Shown here in pieces: positions 54,002 to 63,559 of a DNA stretch of 64,000 nt. The stretch is from Alteromonas sp. ASW11-130 (lineage in GTDB: Bacteria > Pseudomonadota > Gammaproteobacteria > Enterobacterales > Alteromonadaceae). The notes under the pieces are model-generated. The model had not been told where the DNA came from, made no database searches, and saw only the letters and a program-made list of their open reading frames with translations. Every line of letters starts with the position of its first letter. Position 1 is the first letter of the stretch. The position numbers and the translations under genes are program-made. The stretch lies in assembly GCF_026183735.1 (NCBI RefSeq), contig NZ_JAPFRE010000005.1:1-64000 (forward strand), read 5' to 3'.

Positions 54002-55993
54002 TTACAAGCTAAGCGCAGCGTCTACCACCGCTTCAGCCGTAATATTAAAGTGCTTAAATAAGTCGCCAGCCGGAGCTGATTCACCGAAAGTGTCCATGCC
54101 AATAATAGCACCGTTCAGCCCTACGTATTTGTACCAACTGTCTTTAGCCAATGCTTCAACAGCTACACGCTTGGTTACAGACGAAGGTAATACAGACTCT
54201 TTATACTCTGCATCCTGACGGTCAAATACATCTGTTGAGGGCATCGACACAACACGAACGTTTTTGCCTTTTTCACTTAGCGTGTCAGCCGCCTCGACGG
54301 CCAGTGACACTTCAGAACCGGTGGCGAGTAATATGATATCAGGTGTGTTTTCACTGTCTTTAAGAATGTACCCACCACGTTCAATAAGTTTAAGTTGCTG
54401 TGCTGTACGCGCTTGCTGTGGTACACCTTGGCGCGTGAAGATTAAAGTGGAAGGGCCATCTTTGCGCTCTAGTGACGCTTTCCAGGCAACTGCTGACTCA
54501 ACCTGATCGCATGGACGCCAGTTATCCAAATTCGGCGTTGAACGCAATGCTACCAACTGCTCTACGGCTTGGTGCGTTGGGCCATCTTCGCCCAGACCGA
54601 TTGAATCATGGGTATAGACAAATAATACTGGAATGCGCATGAGTGAAGCCATACGAACTGCATTACGTGCATACTCCATAAACATCAGAAACGTGGCCCC
54701 ATATGGTCTGAATCCACCGTGCAGCATAATGCCGTTCATGATGGCCGACATCCCAAATTCACGGACACCGTAATAAACATAGTTGCCTGCTGCATTCGTA
54801 GCTTCGACACCTTTGCTGTCAGACCAGATGGTCAGGTTAGAGCCAGCCAAATCTGCCGAGCCTCCCAGTAGTTCTGGTAATAGTGGACCAAAGGCATTTA
54901 GCGCATTCTGTGAAGCTTTACGGGTAGCAATTTTCTCAGGGTTGTCTTGCAATTTAGCAATAAACGCATCAGCTTTTTCGGTGAAATCTACAGGTAAATC
55001 GCCGTTTAAACGACGTTTCAGTTCTTTAGCTAATTCAGGGTGAGCTTTTTCATACGCTGAAAAAGCATTATCCCAATTCTGCTCAACTTGCTGACCTTTT
55101 TCTCTAGCACTCCATTCTGCGTAAACATCCTCAGGTACTTCAAACTTACCGTAAGTCCATCCCAGTTCTTCACGCGCAGCTTTAATTTCATCATCACCTA
55201 ATGGAGCACCATGGCAAGATTCTGTCCCCTGTTTATTGGGCGCACCAAAACCAATGATGGTTTTAGTACAAATTAGAGTAGGCTGCGTGGTGTTCGCGCG
55301 CGCTTCTTCGATTGCATTGCGAATTTGTTCTGGATCATGGCCGTCGACATGGCGAATAACCTGCCAGCCATAAGATTCAAAACGTTTAGGTGTATCATCG
55401 GTAAACCAGCCTTCTACTTCACCGTCTATAGAAATACCATTATCGTCCCAGAAGGCGACTAACTTGCCCAAACCAAGGGTCCCTGCTAAAGAACAGCTTT
55501 CGTGTGAAATACCTTCCATTAAGCAGCCGTCCCCCATAAATGCATAGGTATAATGGTCAATGATGTCATGGCCATCGCGGTTAAATTGTGCTGCTAGCAC
55601 TTTCTCCGCCAGCGCCATGCCTACTGCATTACTGATACCCTGACCTAGCGGTCCAGTAGTAGTCTCGATACCGGGTGCATAGCCGTATTCAGGATGGCCT
55701 GGGGTCTTTGAGTGTAACTGACGAAAGTTTTTCAGTTCTTCAAGCGCCAAGTCGTAACCTGTAAGATGAAGAAGGGAATAAATCAGCATGGAGCCATGGC
55801 CATTGGATAATACAAAGCGGTCACGGTTAGCCCATTCAGGATTAGCTGGGTTGTGAGACATATAGTCGCACCATAAAACCTGTGCAATATCTGCCATGCC
55901 CATAGGAGCACCGGGATGACCCGAATTAGCTTGTTGGACTGCATCCATACTTAATGCGCGTATAGCGTTGGCAAGTTCACGACGAGTGGGCAT
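54002..55993 (-). CDS. tkt: Transketolase
   Basis: Thiamine-diphosphate enzyme of 663 residues moving two-carbon units in the pentose phosphate pathway. It starts [31 protein letters not shown], has the TPP-binding motif [13 protein letters not shown]...NGISIDGEV, the pyrimidine-domain segment [22 protein letters not shown] and a C-terminal [12 protein letters not shown] block. The frame is open to 56089, but ATG 55993 with AGGAG upstream gives the family's normal start. It produces erythrose 4-phosphate, the substrate of the next gene, epd. It is divergent from metK. Confidence 0.97.
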   Translation of the reverse strand: MPTRRELANAIRALSMDAVQQANSGHPGAPMGMADIAQVLWCDYMSHNPANPEWANRDRFVLSNGHGSMLIYSLLHLTGYDLALEELKNFRQLHSKTPGHPEYGYAPGIETTTGPLGQGISNAVGMALAEKVLAAQFNRDGHDIIDHYTYAFMGDGCLMEGISHESCSLAGTLGLGKLVAFWDDNGISIDGEVEGWFTDDTPKRFESYGWQVIRHVDGHDPEQIRNAIEEARANTTQPTLICTKTIIGFGAPNKQGTESCHGAPLGDDEIKAAREELGWTYGKFEVPEDVYAEWSAREKGQQVEQNWDNAFSAYEKAHPELAKELKRRLNGDLPVDFTEKADAFIAKLQDNPEKIATRKASQNALNAFGPLLPELLGGSADLAGSNLTIWSDSKGVEATNAAGNYVYYGVREFGMSAIMNGIMLHGGFRPYGATFLMFMEYARNAVRMASLMRIPVLFVYTHDSIGLGEDGPTHQAVEQLVALRSTPNLDNWRPCDQVESAVAWKASLERKDGPSTLIFTRQGVPQQARTAQQLKLIERGGYILKDSENTPDIILLATGSEVSLAVEAADTLSEKGKNVRVVSMPSTDVFDRQDAEYKESVLPSSVTKRVAVEALAKDSWYKYVGLNGAIIGMDTFGESAPAGDLFKHFNITAEAVVDAALSL

Positions 55994-56191
55994 GTTTTCT
56001 CCTGCGTTTTGTTTAGCGTCAGAGCATCCACTTTGCATATCAAGAAGTAAGCACCTAAGCTTGCTTTGATTGCGGACTCTGGGTGGCATAAAAATTGTGA
56101 CGGGTATTCTCCCCCATGCGATATATCAGTTCAACGTGTTTTGTGTATTTTAAAAGCGAAAAGAACCCCGAAGACGTTTGTCAATAAATCG

Positions 56192-56222
56192 AGACAGCCA
56201 GACTATAGACGTCCAGACGTAA
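56192..56222 (+). promoter_or_regulatory. MetJ operator (tandem met boxes) upstream of metK
   Basis: Repeated AGAC-type octamers stand nearly head to tail: AGACAGCC (56192), AGACTATA (56200), AGACGTCC (56207) and AGACGTAA (56215). The last two match the AGACGTCT met box in six of eight positions each. A further AGACGTTT occurs at 56172. This is the expected layout for cooperative MetJ-SAM repression of metK. Confidence 0.8.
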
Positions 56223-56295
56223 AGCTGGCTTTTTCTTTTGGATAAAGTACAATGCCGCGTTATTAGCGACAGAATAAAGATTAGTTGGAGAAACT

Positions 56296-57441
56296 ATGGC
56301 TACGCATTTATTTACTTCTGAGTCTGTGTCTGAAGGACATCCAGACAAAATAGCCGATCAAATCTCAGATGCGGTGCTTGACGCCATCCTTGAGCAGGAT
56401 CCTCAAGCGCGCGTTGCGTGCGAAAGCTATGTGAAGACGGGTATGGTTTTAGTAGGCGGTGAAATTACGACTAAAGCCTGGGTTGATATTGAAGAACTCA
56501 CCCGTCAAACAATCAAAGAAATTGGCTATGTGCACTCCGATATGGGTTTTGATGCAAACTCTTGTGCTGTACTTAATGCTATTGGTAAACAATCGCCCGA
56601 TATTAACCAAGGTGTGGATCGCGCCATTCCGGAAGAACAGGGTGCGGGCGATCAGGGCCTTATGTTCGGTTATGCCAGCGACGAAACAGATGTCCTTATG
56701 CCCGCGCCTGTGACTTATGCCCACCGTTTGGTTCATCGCCAAGCTGAAGTGCGCAAGTCAGGTCAGCTTGCATGGTTGCGTCCAGACGCCAAAAGTCAGG
56801 TTACGTTTATATATGAAAATGATAAGCCTGTTGGCATTGACGCTGTGGTTTTGTCCACTCAACATTGCGATAGCGTAAGCACTGATACCGTACGCGAAGC
56901 GGTTATGGAAGAAATCATTAAACCCGTTTTACCTGCGGAGTGGATCACCAAGCGCACCCGTATGCACATCAACCCGACAGGCAGATTTGTTATCGGCGGA
57001 CCTATGGGTGACTGTGGTCTTACTGGGCGTAAAATTATTGTAGATACTTACGGTGGTATGGCTCGTCACGGTGGTGGAGCTTTCTCTGGTAAAGATCCGT
57101 CAAAAGTGGATCGTTCTGCCGCTTATGCTGGTCGCTATGTTGCTAAAAACATCGTCGCCGCGGGACTGGCAAAGCGGTGTGAAATTCAAATTTCCTATGC
57201 TATTGGTGTAGCAGAACCCACCTCAATTAGTATTGAAACATTCGGCACAGGTACCGTAAAAGAAAGCACGTTAGTTGAGTTAGTTCGTGAGCATTTTGAT
57301 TTACGTCCTTATGGCCTGATTAAGATGCTCGATCTTGAACGCCCTATTTATAGAGCGACAGCTGCTTATGGGCACTTTGGGCGCGACCACTTCCCATGGG
57401 AAAAAACCGATAAAGCAGACGCTTTAAGAAGTGCGCTTTAA
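56296..57441 (+). CDS. metK: S-adenosylmethionine synthetase
   Basis: Tetrameric enzyme of 381 residues making SAM from methionine and ATP. Signatures present are [20 protein letters not shown] (methionine/ATP site), [12 protein letters not shown], and the phosphate loop [19 protein letters not shown]. The ribosome site GGAG lies 7 bases before ATG. Upstream met boxes predict repression by MetJ when SAM is plentiful, and a strong terminator follows. It is divergent from the tkt operon. Confidence 0.98.
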   Translation: MATHLFTSESVSEGHPDKIADQISDAVLDAILEQDPQARVACESYVKTGMVLVGGEITTKAWVDIEELTRQTIKEIGYVHSDMGFDANSCAVLNAIGKQSPDINQGVDRAIPEEQGAGDQGLMFGYASDETDVLMPAPVTYAHRLVHRQAEVRKSGQLAWLRPDAKSQVTFIYENDKPVGIDAVVLSTQHCDSVSTDTVREAVMEEIIKPVLPAEWITKRTRMHINPTGRFVIGGPMGDCGLTGRKIIVDTYGGMARHGGGAFSGKDPSKVDRSAAYAGRYVAKNIVAAGLAKRCEIQISYAIGVAEPTSISIETFGTGTVKESTLVELVREHFDLRPYGLIKMLDLERPIYRATAAYGHFGRDHFPWEKTDKADALRSAL

Positions 57442-57447
57442 ATTGCT

Positions 57448-57487
57448 AAATAGCCAATTTCTCTTCTGAAATTGGCTATTTCTCTTT
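57448..57487 (+). terminator. Rho-independent terminator after metK
   Basis: A 14-bp perfect inverted repeat (57448-57461 with 57468-57481) around a 6-base loop, containing TAGCCAATTTC and its complement, is followed by CTCTTT. Confidence 0.88.
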
Positions 57488-57666
57488 AGCTCATTATGCC
57501 GTCCCCTCGATGTATCCTCACGTCCTCACAATATAAAAAGATTAAAATAAATTCTGAAAAAATTTTTCAACTCTAAAAGTCACGTCTACACTTAAACTTA
57601 AACAAAGATATTTATATAAAAAATAGCAGCATAACACTCTCACTCTTGTTTTTTTGGAATGCACCG

Positions 57667-58161
57667 ATGAAGTATTTAATTGCTATAAGCGTCATGATCG
57701 GGGTGTCGGTTTATTCCTATACCGTAACCGCCGCAGAGTTTATTAACGTCAACCCACCTATTATCACTGACGATAATCAGTTCAAGTCTGCTTTTTCTTA
57801 TCAAACAGTGCTGCTGCCAAAGTGGTCATTCAATTTAAAATTTCATCGCCAGTTACTCGGCAATGGCATCTGGCTGGATACTGTAAGTCAAAATACACCT
57901 ATCGAGTCTGTTCGTGTATCGGCCAGCCGGCTTATCTCGTCAAATTCTTCGCAACGATTATTCGCTGCATTGCAAGGCAGTAACCATTCCGTCATTGAAG
58001 AAGCACTATTATATCTTCCTACCAACGCAGGTAACGCAGCGAGTTTTGGCTGGCAGTTAGGCGATCAAAACTCATTAAATATGGCTTTAGAATATGAATA
58101 CCGAGAAGTGGGAGAAGTGGATATCAATACATTGATGATGGGAGTTAAATACGCGTTTTAG
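57667..58161 (+). CDS. Small exported beta-rich protein, unknown function
   Basis: Protein of 164 residues with a signal peptide (cleavage after VTAA). The remainder has alternating strand patterns (FKSAFSYQTVLL, WSFNLKFHRQLL, LNMALEYEYREV) and ends in MMGVKYAF, with a terminal phenylalanine as in small outer-membrane barrels. I recognise no family. The start is ATG 57667, with GGAA 7 bases upstream; an earlier in-frame start at 57646 lacks such a site. It stands alone between metK and a convergent exonuclease gene. Confidence 0.6.
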   Translation: MKYLIAISVMIGVSVYSYTVTAAEFINVNPPIITDDNQFKSAFSYQTVLLPKWSFNLKFHRQLLGNGIWLDTVSQNTPIESVRVSASRLISSNSSQRLFAALQGSNHSVIEEALLYLPTNAGNAASFGWQLGDQNSLNMALEYEYREVGEVDINTLMMGVKYAF

Positions 58162-58182
58162 TGAGCCGTTATCGAATTTTCT

Positions 58183-58671
58183 CTAAAGTACACTTCGCAC
58201 AGATAATGCGTAGGTAGTTTGAATCATCTGTGCATCGGCACTGGCACGATGTCGAGGTACTTTCATTTTGGTCAAAACGCTTTGCTTAATGAGTGGCCAA
58301 TCTTCCACTTGTCTTTCATTTAATATCATCTCAATCGGCGAAAGTGAGAACCCCATCGCCAGTCCTGAGGCAGCAAATAACTTTCGCAGCCAGGAATAAT
58401 CTACTGCCCACCCATCAGAATAAACGGTTTGCCCCATTAGCAAGCGGTTAAGCATCAGGCACACCTCTCTTCCCTGCTGTCCATGGAGTAACAGTTCATC
58501 TCTGGATATTCCGTGAACCTCTTCAGCGGCTTCATCCCAATGGTGCCATTCGCTAAAGGGTTTAATAAGACTGCAATATTTTTCACCTTCCCCTGTCACC
58601 ACCCCTATTTCAATAGGGTAGCTATGCGCACCAAAACCGCTTGCTTCGATATCTAAAATAGTAGGGACCAT
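58183..58671 (-). CDS. DEDDh-type 3'-5' exonuclease
   Basis: Compact exonuclease of 162 residues from the DnaQ/RNase T superfamily. The four acidic metal ligands and the catalytic His are visible: TILDIEASGFG (Asp and Glu of ExoI), YSDGWAVDYSWL (Asp of ExoII) and RHRASADAQM (His and Asp of ExoIII, H-x4-D). It contains no extra domain, so the substrate (DNA, RNA or oligonucleotide) is open. It is convergent with the small barrel-like protein gene. Confidence 0.87.
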   Translation of the reverse strand: MVPTILDIEASGFGAHSYPIEIGVVTGEGEKYCSLIKPFSEWHHWDEAAEEVHGISRDELLLHGQQGREVCLMLNRLLMGQTVYSDGWAVDYSWLRKLFAASGLAMGFSLSPIEMILNERQVEDWPLIKQSVLTKMKVPRHRASADAQMIQTTYALSVRSVL

Positions 58672-58919
58672 GATTAATTCATATTCAGCTTACTGAGTAT
58701 GAGTAAGCTTAGTTGCATAATTGACAAAAATCAGGCAGTAATATAAGTCGAACCATCTTCTTTGCATTTTGCTCCATAAAAATAGGTAAGTATATTCGTG
58801 GCCAACTATTTGCTTAATTTGCTTAATACATATTACTCCCTTGCACGTAGATTACGTGTCGACAAGGTTATGCCATTGCGGGTATCGGTCAGGACAAAAC
58901 GACTACTCTTCATGGTATT

Positions 58920-59627
58920 ATGAACAGTCGATTCTCTCGCCTATATACCCACGTAGGACTGTTCGCTACGCTTCGAGCATTCATCATTTTTTTAGCGGCT
59001 TTCCTACTTCTACAGTCTTTTCACTATGGTACCGCCTACTTAGCCAGCCAGCAGTCAGTCCAAAACGTCAACATGTGGTTTACAGAAGGGCAGATTTCCT
59101 CTCAAGCGGAGGTGGTAGAAACGTTAGCGGCTTTGCAACAAGCGGATGAGCAGCTGCCTTTTGATGCTCAAATAAAAATTGCCCTCGCAAAACTGTATAT
59201 ACTGCTTTCAGAATCACACAATACGAGTAAATACTTGAGTCTCGCCAGGATCAGAGCGCAGCAGGCAAAGGTTTTGCAACCCACTCATTTCGAAGCCGAT
59301 AGTTTAATGGTGTTATTAGATGATAAACACCATGCCCCAACTGACCGTTTTATTGCTCATTTGCGTATCGCGTTAAAATCGGGTGGATTAGAGCAAACAG
59401 GACAACTTATTCTTGGCCCTGCAGTCGTAGCCCGGTGGGAGCAGTTACCTGAAGACATACGCCAACTGGCTGGTCCCATGATTAAGAGCATGCTGTCGGA
59501 GGAAGGTGTGAGAGAAGTATTATTTGCCGCAATGCATGACGCTAAACTCTATCGTCCCTTTGCCAAATTCTCCCCTAACCGTAAAACCTCTGCTCTTTTA
59601 AGGAAATTAGATAAGGAAAAGGGATGA
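58920..59627 (+). CDS. VpsP-like polysaccharide biosynthesis protein
   Basis: Protein of 235 residues with one N-terminal membrane helix (about 18-38, ATLRAFIIFLAAFLLLQSF) and a periplasmic helical part with TPR-like regularity (QIKIALAKLYILL, YLSLARIRAQQAKVLQP). It resembles the VpsP family found in Vibrio and Alteromonas polysaccharide loci. Its stop overlaps the start of an O-antigen ligase-like gene (ATGA), which supports such a role. The ribosome site is weak. The mechanism is unknown; it may scaffold the polymerase. Confidence 0.65.
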   Translation: MNSRFSRLYTHVGLFATLRAFIIFLAAFLLLQSFHYGTAYLASQQSVQNVNMWFTEGQISSQAEVVETLAALQQADEQLPFDAQIKIALAKLYILLSESHNTSKYLSLARIRAQQAKVLQPTHFEADSLMVLLDDKHHAPTDRFIAHLRIALKSGGLEQTGQLILGPAVVARWEQLPEDIRQLAGPMIKSMLSEEGVREVLFAAMHDAKLYRPFAKFSPNRKTSALLRKLDKEKG

Positions 59628-61036
59628 CAAACGCCATTATTCTTCCTGCTAGCCGATATAGTAAATCTATAAATAATATTGCTTTGGGAGCCTTGATAAC
59701 GTGTCTATGTATTTTTCCCTGGTTACATGGTATTGAATTGGTATGGCAGCAACTTTTTTTCTGCGGGTCAGTCTTCACGATTTTACTTATCTGCATAGTA
59801 AATTGGCAGCCTGTTTTTAAAACCCCTCCCCCGCTCAAGTTCACTTCAATATGTTTTTTCTTGTGGTTAATTTTAATGGCCATGTATCTCGTCCCCCTCC
59901 CTGCTGAGTGGGTGAGTAAGTTAGCCCCAGCGACATATCAATGGTATCAAAATTCCACGCCAAGTAAGCTTCAGCCCTTATCACTCTATCCTCAGGTTTC
60001 GTTTATCGAAGTTATTAAATATGCGTCTCTGGGCGCACTATTTCTCGCTGTTTATAAAACCTGCGATTCGCTTAGAAAAATCCGTATTCTCTTTTACGGA
60101 TTGGTATTAGGCGCTACGGTAACGGCACTCTATTCTTTACTGAATTTTGCAACTAATGGCGCATTCGAGCTGGTTCAGGCTATCCCCCCCTGGGATTTAA
60201 AATGGAGCGAAGGAGTACGAGGTACGTTTAGCTATAAAAATCAATACGCTATGTATCTAGTAATGAGCTTATCCATTTCATTCGGCCTACTTATCGAATA
60301 TTGGTTCACCGCCAAGAAACAGCAACCCAACCGGTTTCCCTTTAAAACACCCCCGCTGTTAGTACTCGTGGGATGTACTATGATTTTATTGTTCACGCTT
60401 CTCAATACTAGTTCCCGTGGAGCCCTGATTTCGTTGGCGTTGGCGACCGGCTGTGTGATCGGAATGGTTACGCTTGCTAATCCGGGCTTTCGAGCTGTGG
60501 TGTTCAAACCCAAATTTGTTGGCTTTGGCGCAATAGTATTTTCATTAATATTGATTATTTTTAGCCAGACGTCCGTCTTTAAACGGTTTACCGAAAGTCA
60601 ATTTGAAGACAACGGCCGCGTTATGCTGCACCAAACCGCCATAAGCGTAATCGCTGAATTCGCACCAGCGGGGACGGGACCTGGAACCTACCCCTATATA
60701 CAGCATTATTTCAAAAACGAAAAACTTGGCAACAGCGCCATGTCCAAACGAGCTCACAATGATTATTTAGAAACCATTGCTACGCAGGGTTTTATAGGGG
60801 CAGGATTATTACTTTCTATGCTGATGTCGCTAATGTATGGAACGATAAGAAAAACAAAATTCAAGGTAAGCCAATTACGTCATGGCATTTATATAGGGCT
60901 GCTCGCCTACATCATTCAGTCTAGCTTTGACGTAAACGTTTCGACCTTTTACTTACCGGCCTTTTTTGTAGTACTGCTGGCTATTGGAAATCGGCTTAGA
61001 TCTGGTTCTCTGAACAAATTATCTAAACTAAGTTAA
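59624..61036 (+). CDS. O-antigen ligase/polymerase family protein
   Basis: Polytopic inner-membrane protein of 470 residues with about ten to twelve hydrophobic helices. It contains the Wzy_C/WaaL features RGTFSYKNQYAMYL (periplasmic R and N), NTSSRGALISLALATG, and a large periplasmic loop with GTGPGTYPYIQHYF ending in KRAHNDYLETIATQG, the conserved R-x-H-N-D-Y motif. It differs from the polymerase in the main exopolysaccharide cluster. It could be the lipid A-core ligase or a second polymerase. The VpsP-like gene upstream overlaps it. Its stop lies a few bases from the 3' end of rnpB. Confidence 0.85.
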   Translation: MTNAIILPASRYSKSINNIALGALITCLCIFPWLHGIELVWQQLFFCGSVFTILLICIVNWQPVFKTPPPLKFTSICFFLWLILMAMYLVPLPAEWVSKLAPATYQWYQNSTPSKLQPLSLYPQVSFIEVIKYASLGALFLAVYKTCDSLRKIRILFYGLVLGATVTALYSLLNFATNGAFELVQAIPPWDLKWSEGVRGTFSYKNQYAMYLVMSLSISFGLLIEYWFTAKKQQPNRFPFKTPPLLVLVGCTMILLFTLLNTSSRGALISLALATGCVIGMVTLANPGFRAVVFKPKFVGFGAIVFSLILIIFSQTSVFKRFTESQFEDNGRVMLHQTAISVIAEFAPAGTGPGTYPYIQHYFKNEKLGNSAMSKRAHNDYLETIATQGFIGAGLLLSMLMSLMYGTIRKTKFKVSQLRHGIYIGLLAYIIQSSFDVNVSTFYLPAFFVVLLAIGNRLRSGSLNKLSKLS

Positions 61037-61041
61037 AGAGT

Positions 61042-61389
<348 letters not shown>

Positions 61390-61477
61390 GCGAGGGATTT
61401 TACAGCAAACGGCTCATACTGGCGATAAAATAAAAGAAATTTTTATATCACTGTTTCGCAGCTATAACAACTTCCCG

Positions 61478-61591
61478 CTATAAACTAGCGTTAAAACCGC
61501 CTGAATTGGTCTTTGCAGGGTTTCTTAAACCTGGGGATAGTGAACAAACGAAGATTTGTCCCACGGTATGGATGAATGGTGTAGTACCCAT
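61478..61591 (-). CDS. Possible 37-residue small protein upstream of rnpB
   Basis: An open frame from ATG 61591 to TAG 61478 is preceded by AGGAG at an ideal 9-base distance. The product would start MGTTPFIHTVGQIFVCSLSP and ends GGFNASL. No family was recognised. It sits in the 346-base gap between the permease gene and rnpB, and the remaining sequence of that gap shows nothing clear. It could equally be part of a structured leader or a relic. Confidence 0.3.
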   Translation of the reverse strand: MGTTPFIHTVGQIFVCSLSPGLRNPAKTNSGGFNASL

Positions 61592-61735
61592 AACAGCCTA
61601 CTCCTTTTGGATAGGAAACCAGATGCAGATGCCAGCATGACCCTGATCGAGAGGTATTCCTCCGGCTAATTAAGACCTAGGCTGGCGAACGTCTCGCAAC
61701 GCATTTCTCTGCACTCTAGCTTGGTAAAATCGGGC

Positions 61736-62932
61736 TCAACCTTTTGACTCAAGTAGTTTCACCCAATGGGGTAATACATCAAGATGTTCAAGAATGATCT
61801 TAACGCATACGAGAATGGGCACGGCAAGTAATATGCCCATTACGCCCCATAACCAGCCCATTACAGCGAGCCAGAGTATGATAATAAGTGGATTAAGTCT
61901 GAAACTTTGACCCAATATAGCCGGCGTAATGAATTGAGATTCCAGGATATTGATACATAAAAACACCGCTGGCGGTAGAAAAGCAGTCGATACCAACCCA
62001 TATTGTACCACCCCGACCATCAATAGGATTGTGCAACTTATCAGACCTCCTAAATAGGGCACAAAATTGAGCATTCCCACTAACACCCCCCAGAGAATTG
62101 CATCTTCGACACCGAGCAAGTAAAAGGCAATCGCCGTACATAGACCCAACAAGCCATTTATTAAGCTAATGGTGATAATATAATTAGAGAGACGTTTTTG
62201 GATTTGCCCTACAAGCACTACAGTGCGTCGCTTGTTTACCACTACTGGGAAATCCTTTATAAACACGTTAAATAAGGCGGGGCCGAATATAAGTAGGAAG
62301 AGTATCAGTATGATACTACCGAACACCTGTGCAATTAGAAAAGGCGCGGTAGCTAAAACAGACAGTAATACCTCAACACTACCTTGCTTGATTTGGCCAG
62401 TGACAACATTTTCCTCCACGGGCTCTTCCTTGACCTCGGGTTCGTCTTCTTTAAACCAATTACCGAAAAAAGAGTCTTCGTTATCCTCTTTGCGTTTTAA
62501 ATCAGCTTCCGCCTGAGCTTTATTTTGTTCTTTTTCAAACTTATCGCTTATTTCCTGAATGTGATCTGTAAGCTGCGCCGATATTTTGGGTAATGTTTCC
62601 ATCCAGCGCTCAGCCGGTTTTACCAACTCTACGCCTAAAAATGAGAAAGGCGCTATCAGTAGTCCAATCAGCACAAAAGCAGAAATAGTACGGGGAATAT
62701 AGAGCTTCCTGCCTACTGTCACTAAAGGGCTAAGCAATAATGCGATAAATGCGGAAAACACGAGAGGTATGAACAGCGTTTTCGCTAAATAAAGCGTATA
62801 AATGACGGACAGCACTAAAAACACTTTCAATAGCTTTGTCTGCCTCGCTTCACGAAATGAAATGCCGCTTTGCGCCTCCCATTTATCGTGATGCCCGGCG
62901 TCAGCACCGTCTTTATTGTTGTTGTGCGTCAA
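61736..62932 (-). CDS. AI-2E/PerM-family permease
   Basis: Inner-membrane protein of 398 residues with about eight hydrophobic helices, belonging to the family of TqsA and PerM. Features are LFIPLVFSAFIALLLSPLV early on, an acidic, lysine-rich cytoplasmic or periplasmic insert (about 140-185, KFEKEQNKAQAEADLKRKED onward), GVLVGMLNFVPYLGGLIS and the family-typical ILGQSFRLNPLIIILWL. It starts with TTG at 62932; an in-frame stop upstream limits the choice and no ATG occurs in the leader. Members have been linked to AI-2 export or osmotic tolerance; which one applies here is unknown. Confidence 0.9.
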   Translation of the reverse strand: MTHNNNKDGADAGHHDKWEAQSGISFREARQTKLLKVFLVLSVIYTLYLAKTLFIPLVFSAFIALLLSPLVTVGRKLYIPRTISAFVLIGLLIAPFSFLGVELVKPAERWMETLPKISAQLTDHIQEISDKFEKEQNKAQAEADLKRKEDNEDSFFGNWFKEDEPEVKEEPVEENVVTGQIKQGSVEVLLSVLATAPFLIAQVFGSIILILFLLIFGPALFNVFIKDFPVVVNKRRTVVLVGQIQKRLSNYIITISLINGLLGLCTAIAFYLLGVEDAILWGVLVGMLNFVPYLGGLISCTILLMVGVVQYGLVSTAFLPPAVFLCINILESQFITPAILGQSFRLNPLIIILWLAVMGWLWGVMGILLAVPILVCVKIILEHLDVLPHWVKLLESKG

Positions 62933-63511
62933 TTGCTTGTCTATCCCTTTTGGTTACATAATATGGCTGGCCGCCACTTTAAATCTATTTACAGTCATTG
63001 CTTTTACAAATCTACATGCCTGTATGAGATATTGATTGTACGTTGCGCTATTTGATGTGGACTTGCGGTCGACTAAATTAAGGCCGTTTCCCTCAATGTT
63101 ACTCGAAGCCACTGTTACCTAAGCAAAAGTAGACTCATCCATTATCCATTGATATTCCCGAGCAGGTAGCAAGCCTGCCAAAACAGCAACGTAAATGATA
63201 GCAATGAAGGGTGCGATGAAGGAATGTCCCTGGTGTACGTGGTTGAGTACAGCAAAGTCGAAACACGTATTGAAAGATGGGTAATCACCAGCGTCAAGCT
63301 ACCGATTACACAATGCGGGAAGAAGGCCTGGCGCAGCACCTGAAAAGTTTATAAGGGGCATCTACCTATGAAAACTTATCGCCCAGTTGACTATCCAGCT
63401 TCGTCGAAATCTTGCGGCGAGCCTAACAACTATTCGGACATAGTAATGTTTAAAACGGTAGAAGCATGACAAGAAGGAATGGGGTTCCCATTACTATAAT
63501 AATGGGGGTGC
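62933..63511. other. Intergenic region without supported gene
   Basis: Nearly 580 bases between the permease start and the YebC-family terminator. A 65-codon minus-strand frame (63142-63339) has no ribosome site or family. A small stem (CCCATTA 63487-63493, TAATGGG 63500-63506) lies just before the terminator. The promoter for the permease must be in the left part. Nothing else recognised. Confidence 0.5.
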
Positions 63512-63533
63512 AAAAACCCTCCGTAATGAGGGC
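63512..63533 (-). terminator. Rho-independent terminator after YebC-family gene
   Basis: On the minus strand CCCTC-N6-GAGGG (63517-63532) is followed by TTTTTG, about 28 bases after the stop of the YebC-family gene. Confidence 0.75.
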
Positions 63534-63559
63534 TTTCACTGTCTACTAACTTTTAGCGA

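Noticed and set aside
63142-63339. A 65-codon minus-strand frame between the permease and YebC-family genes
   Set aside because: Low-complexity hydrophobic translation, no ribosome site and no family similarity that I can see.
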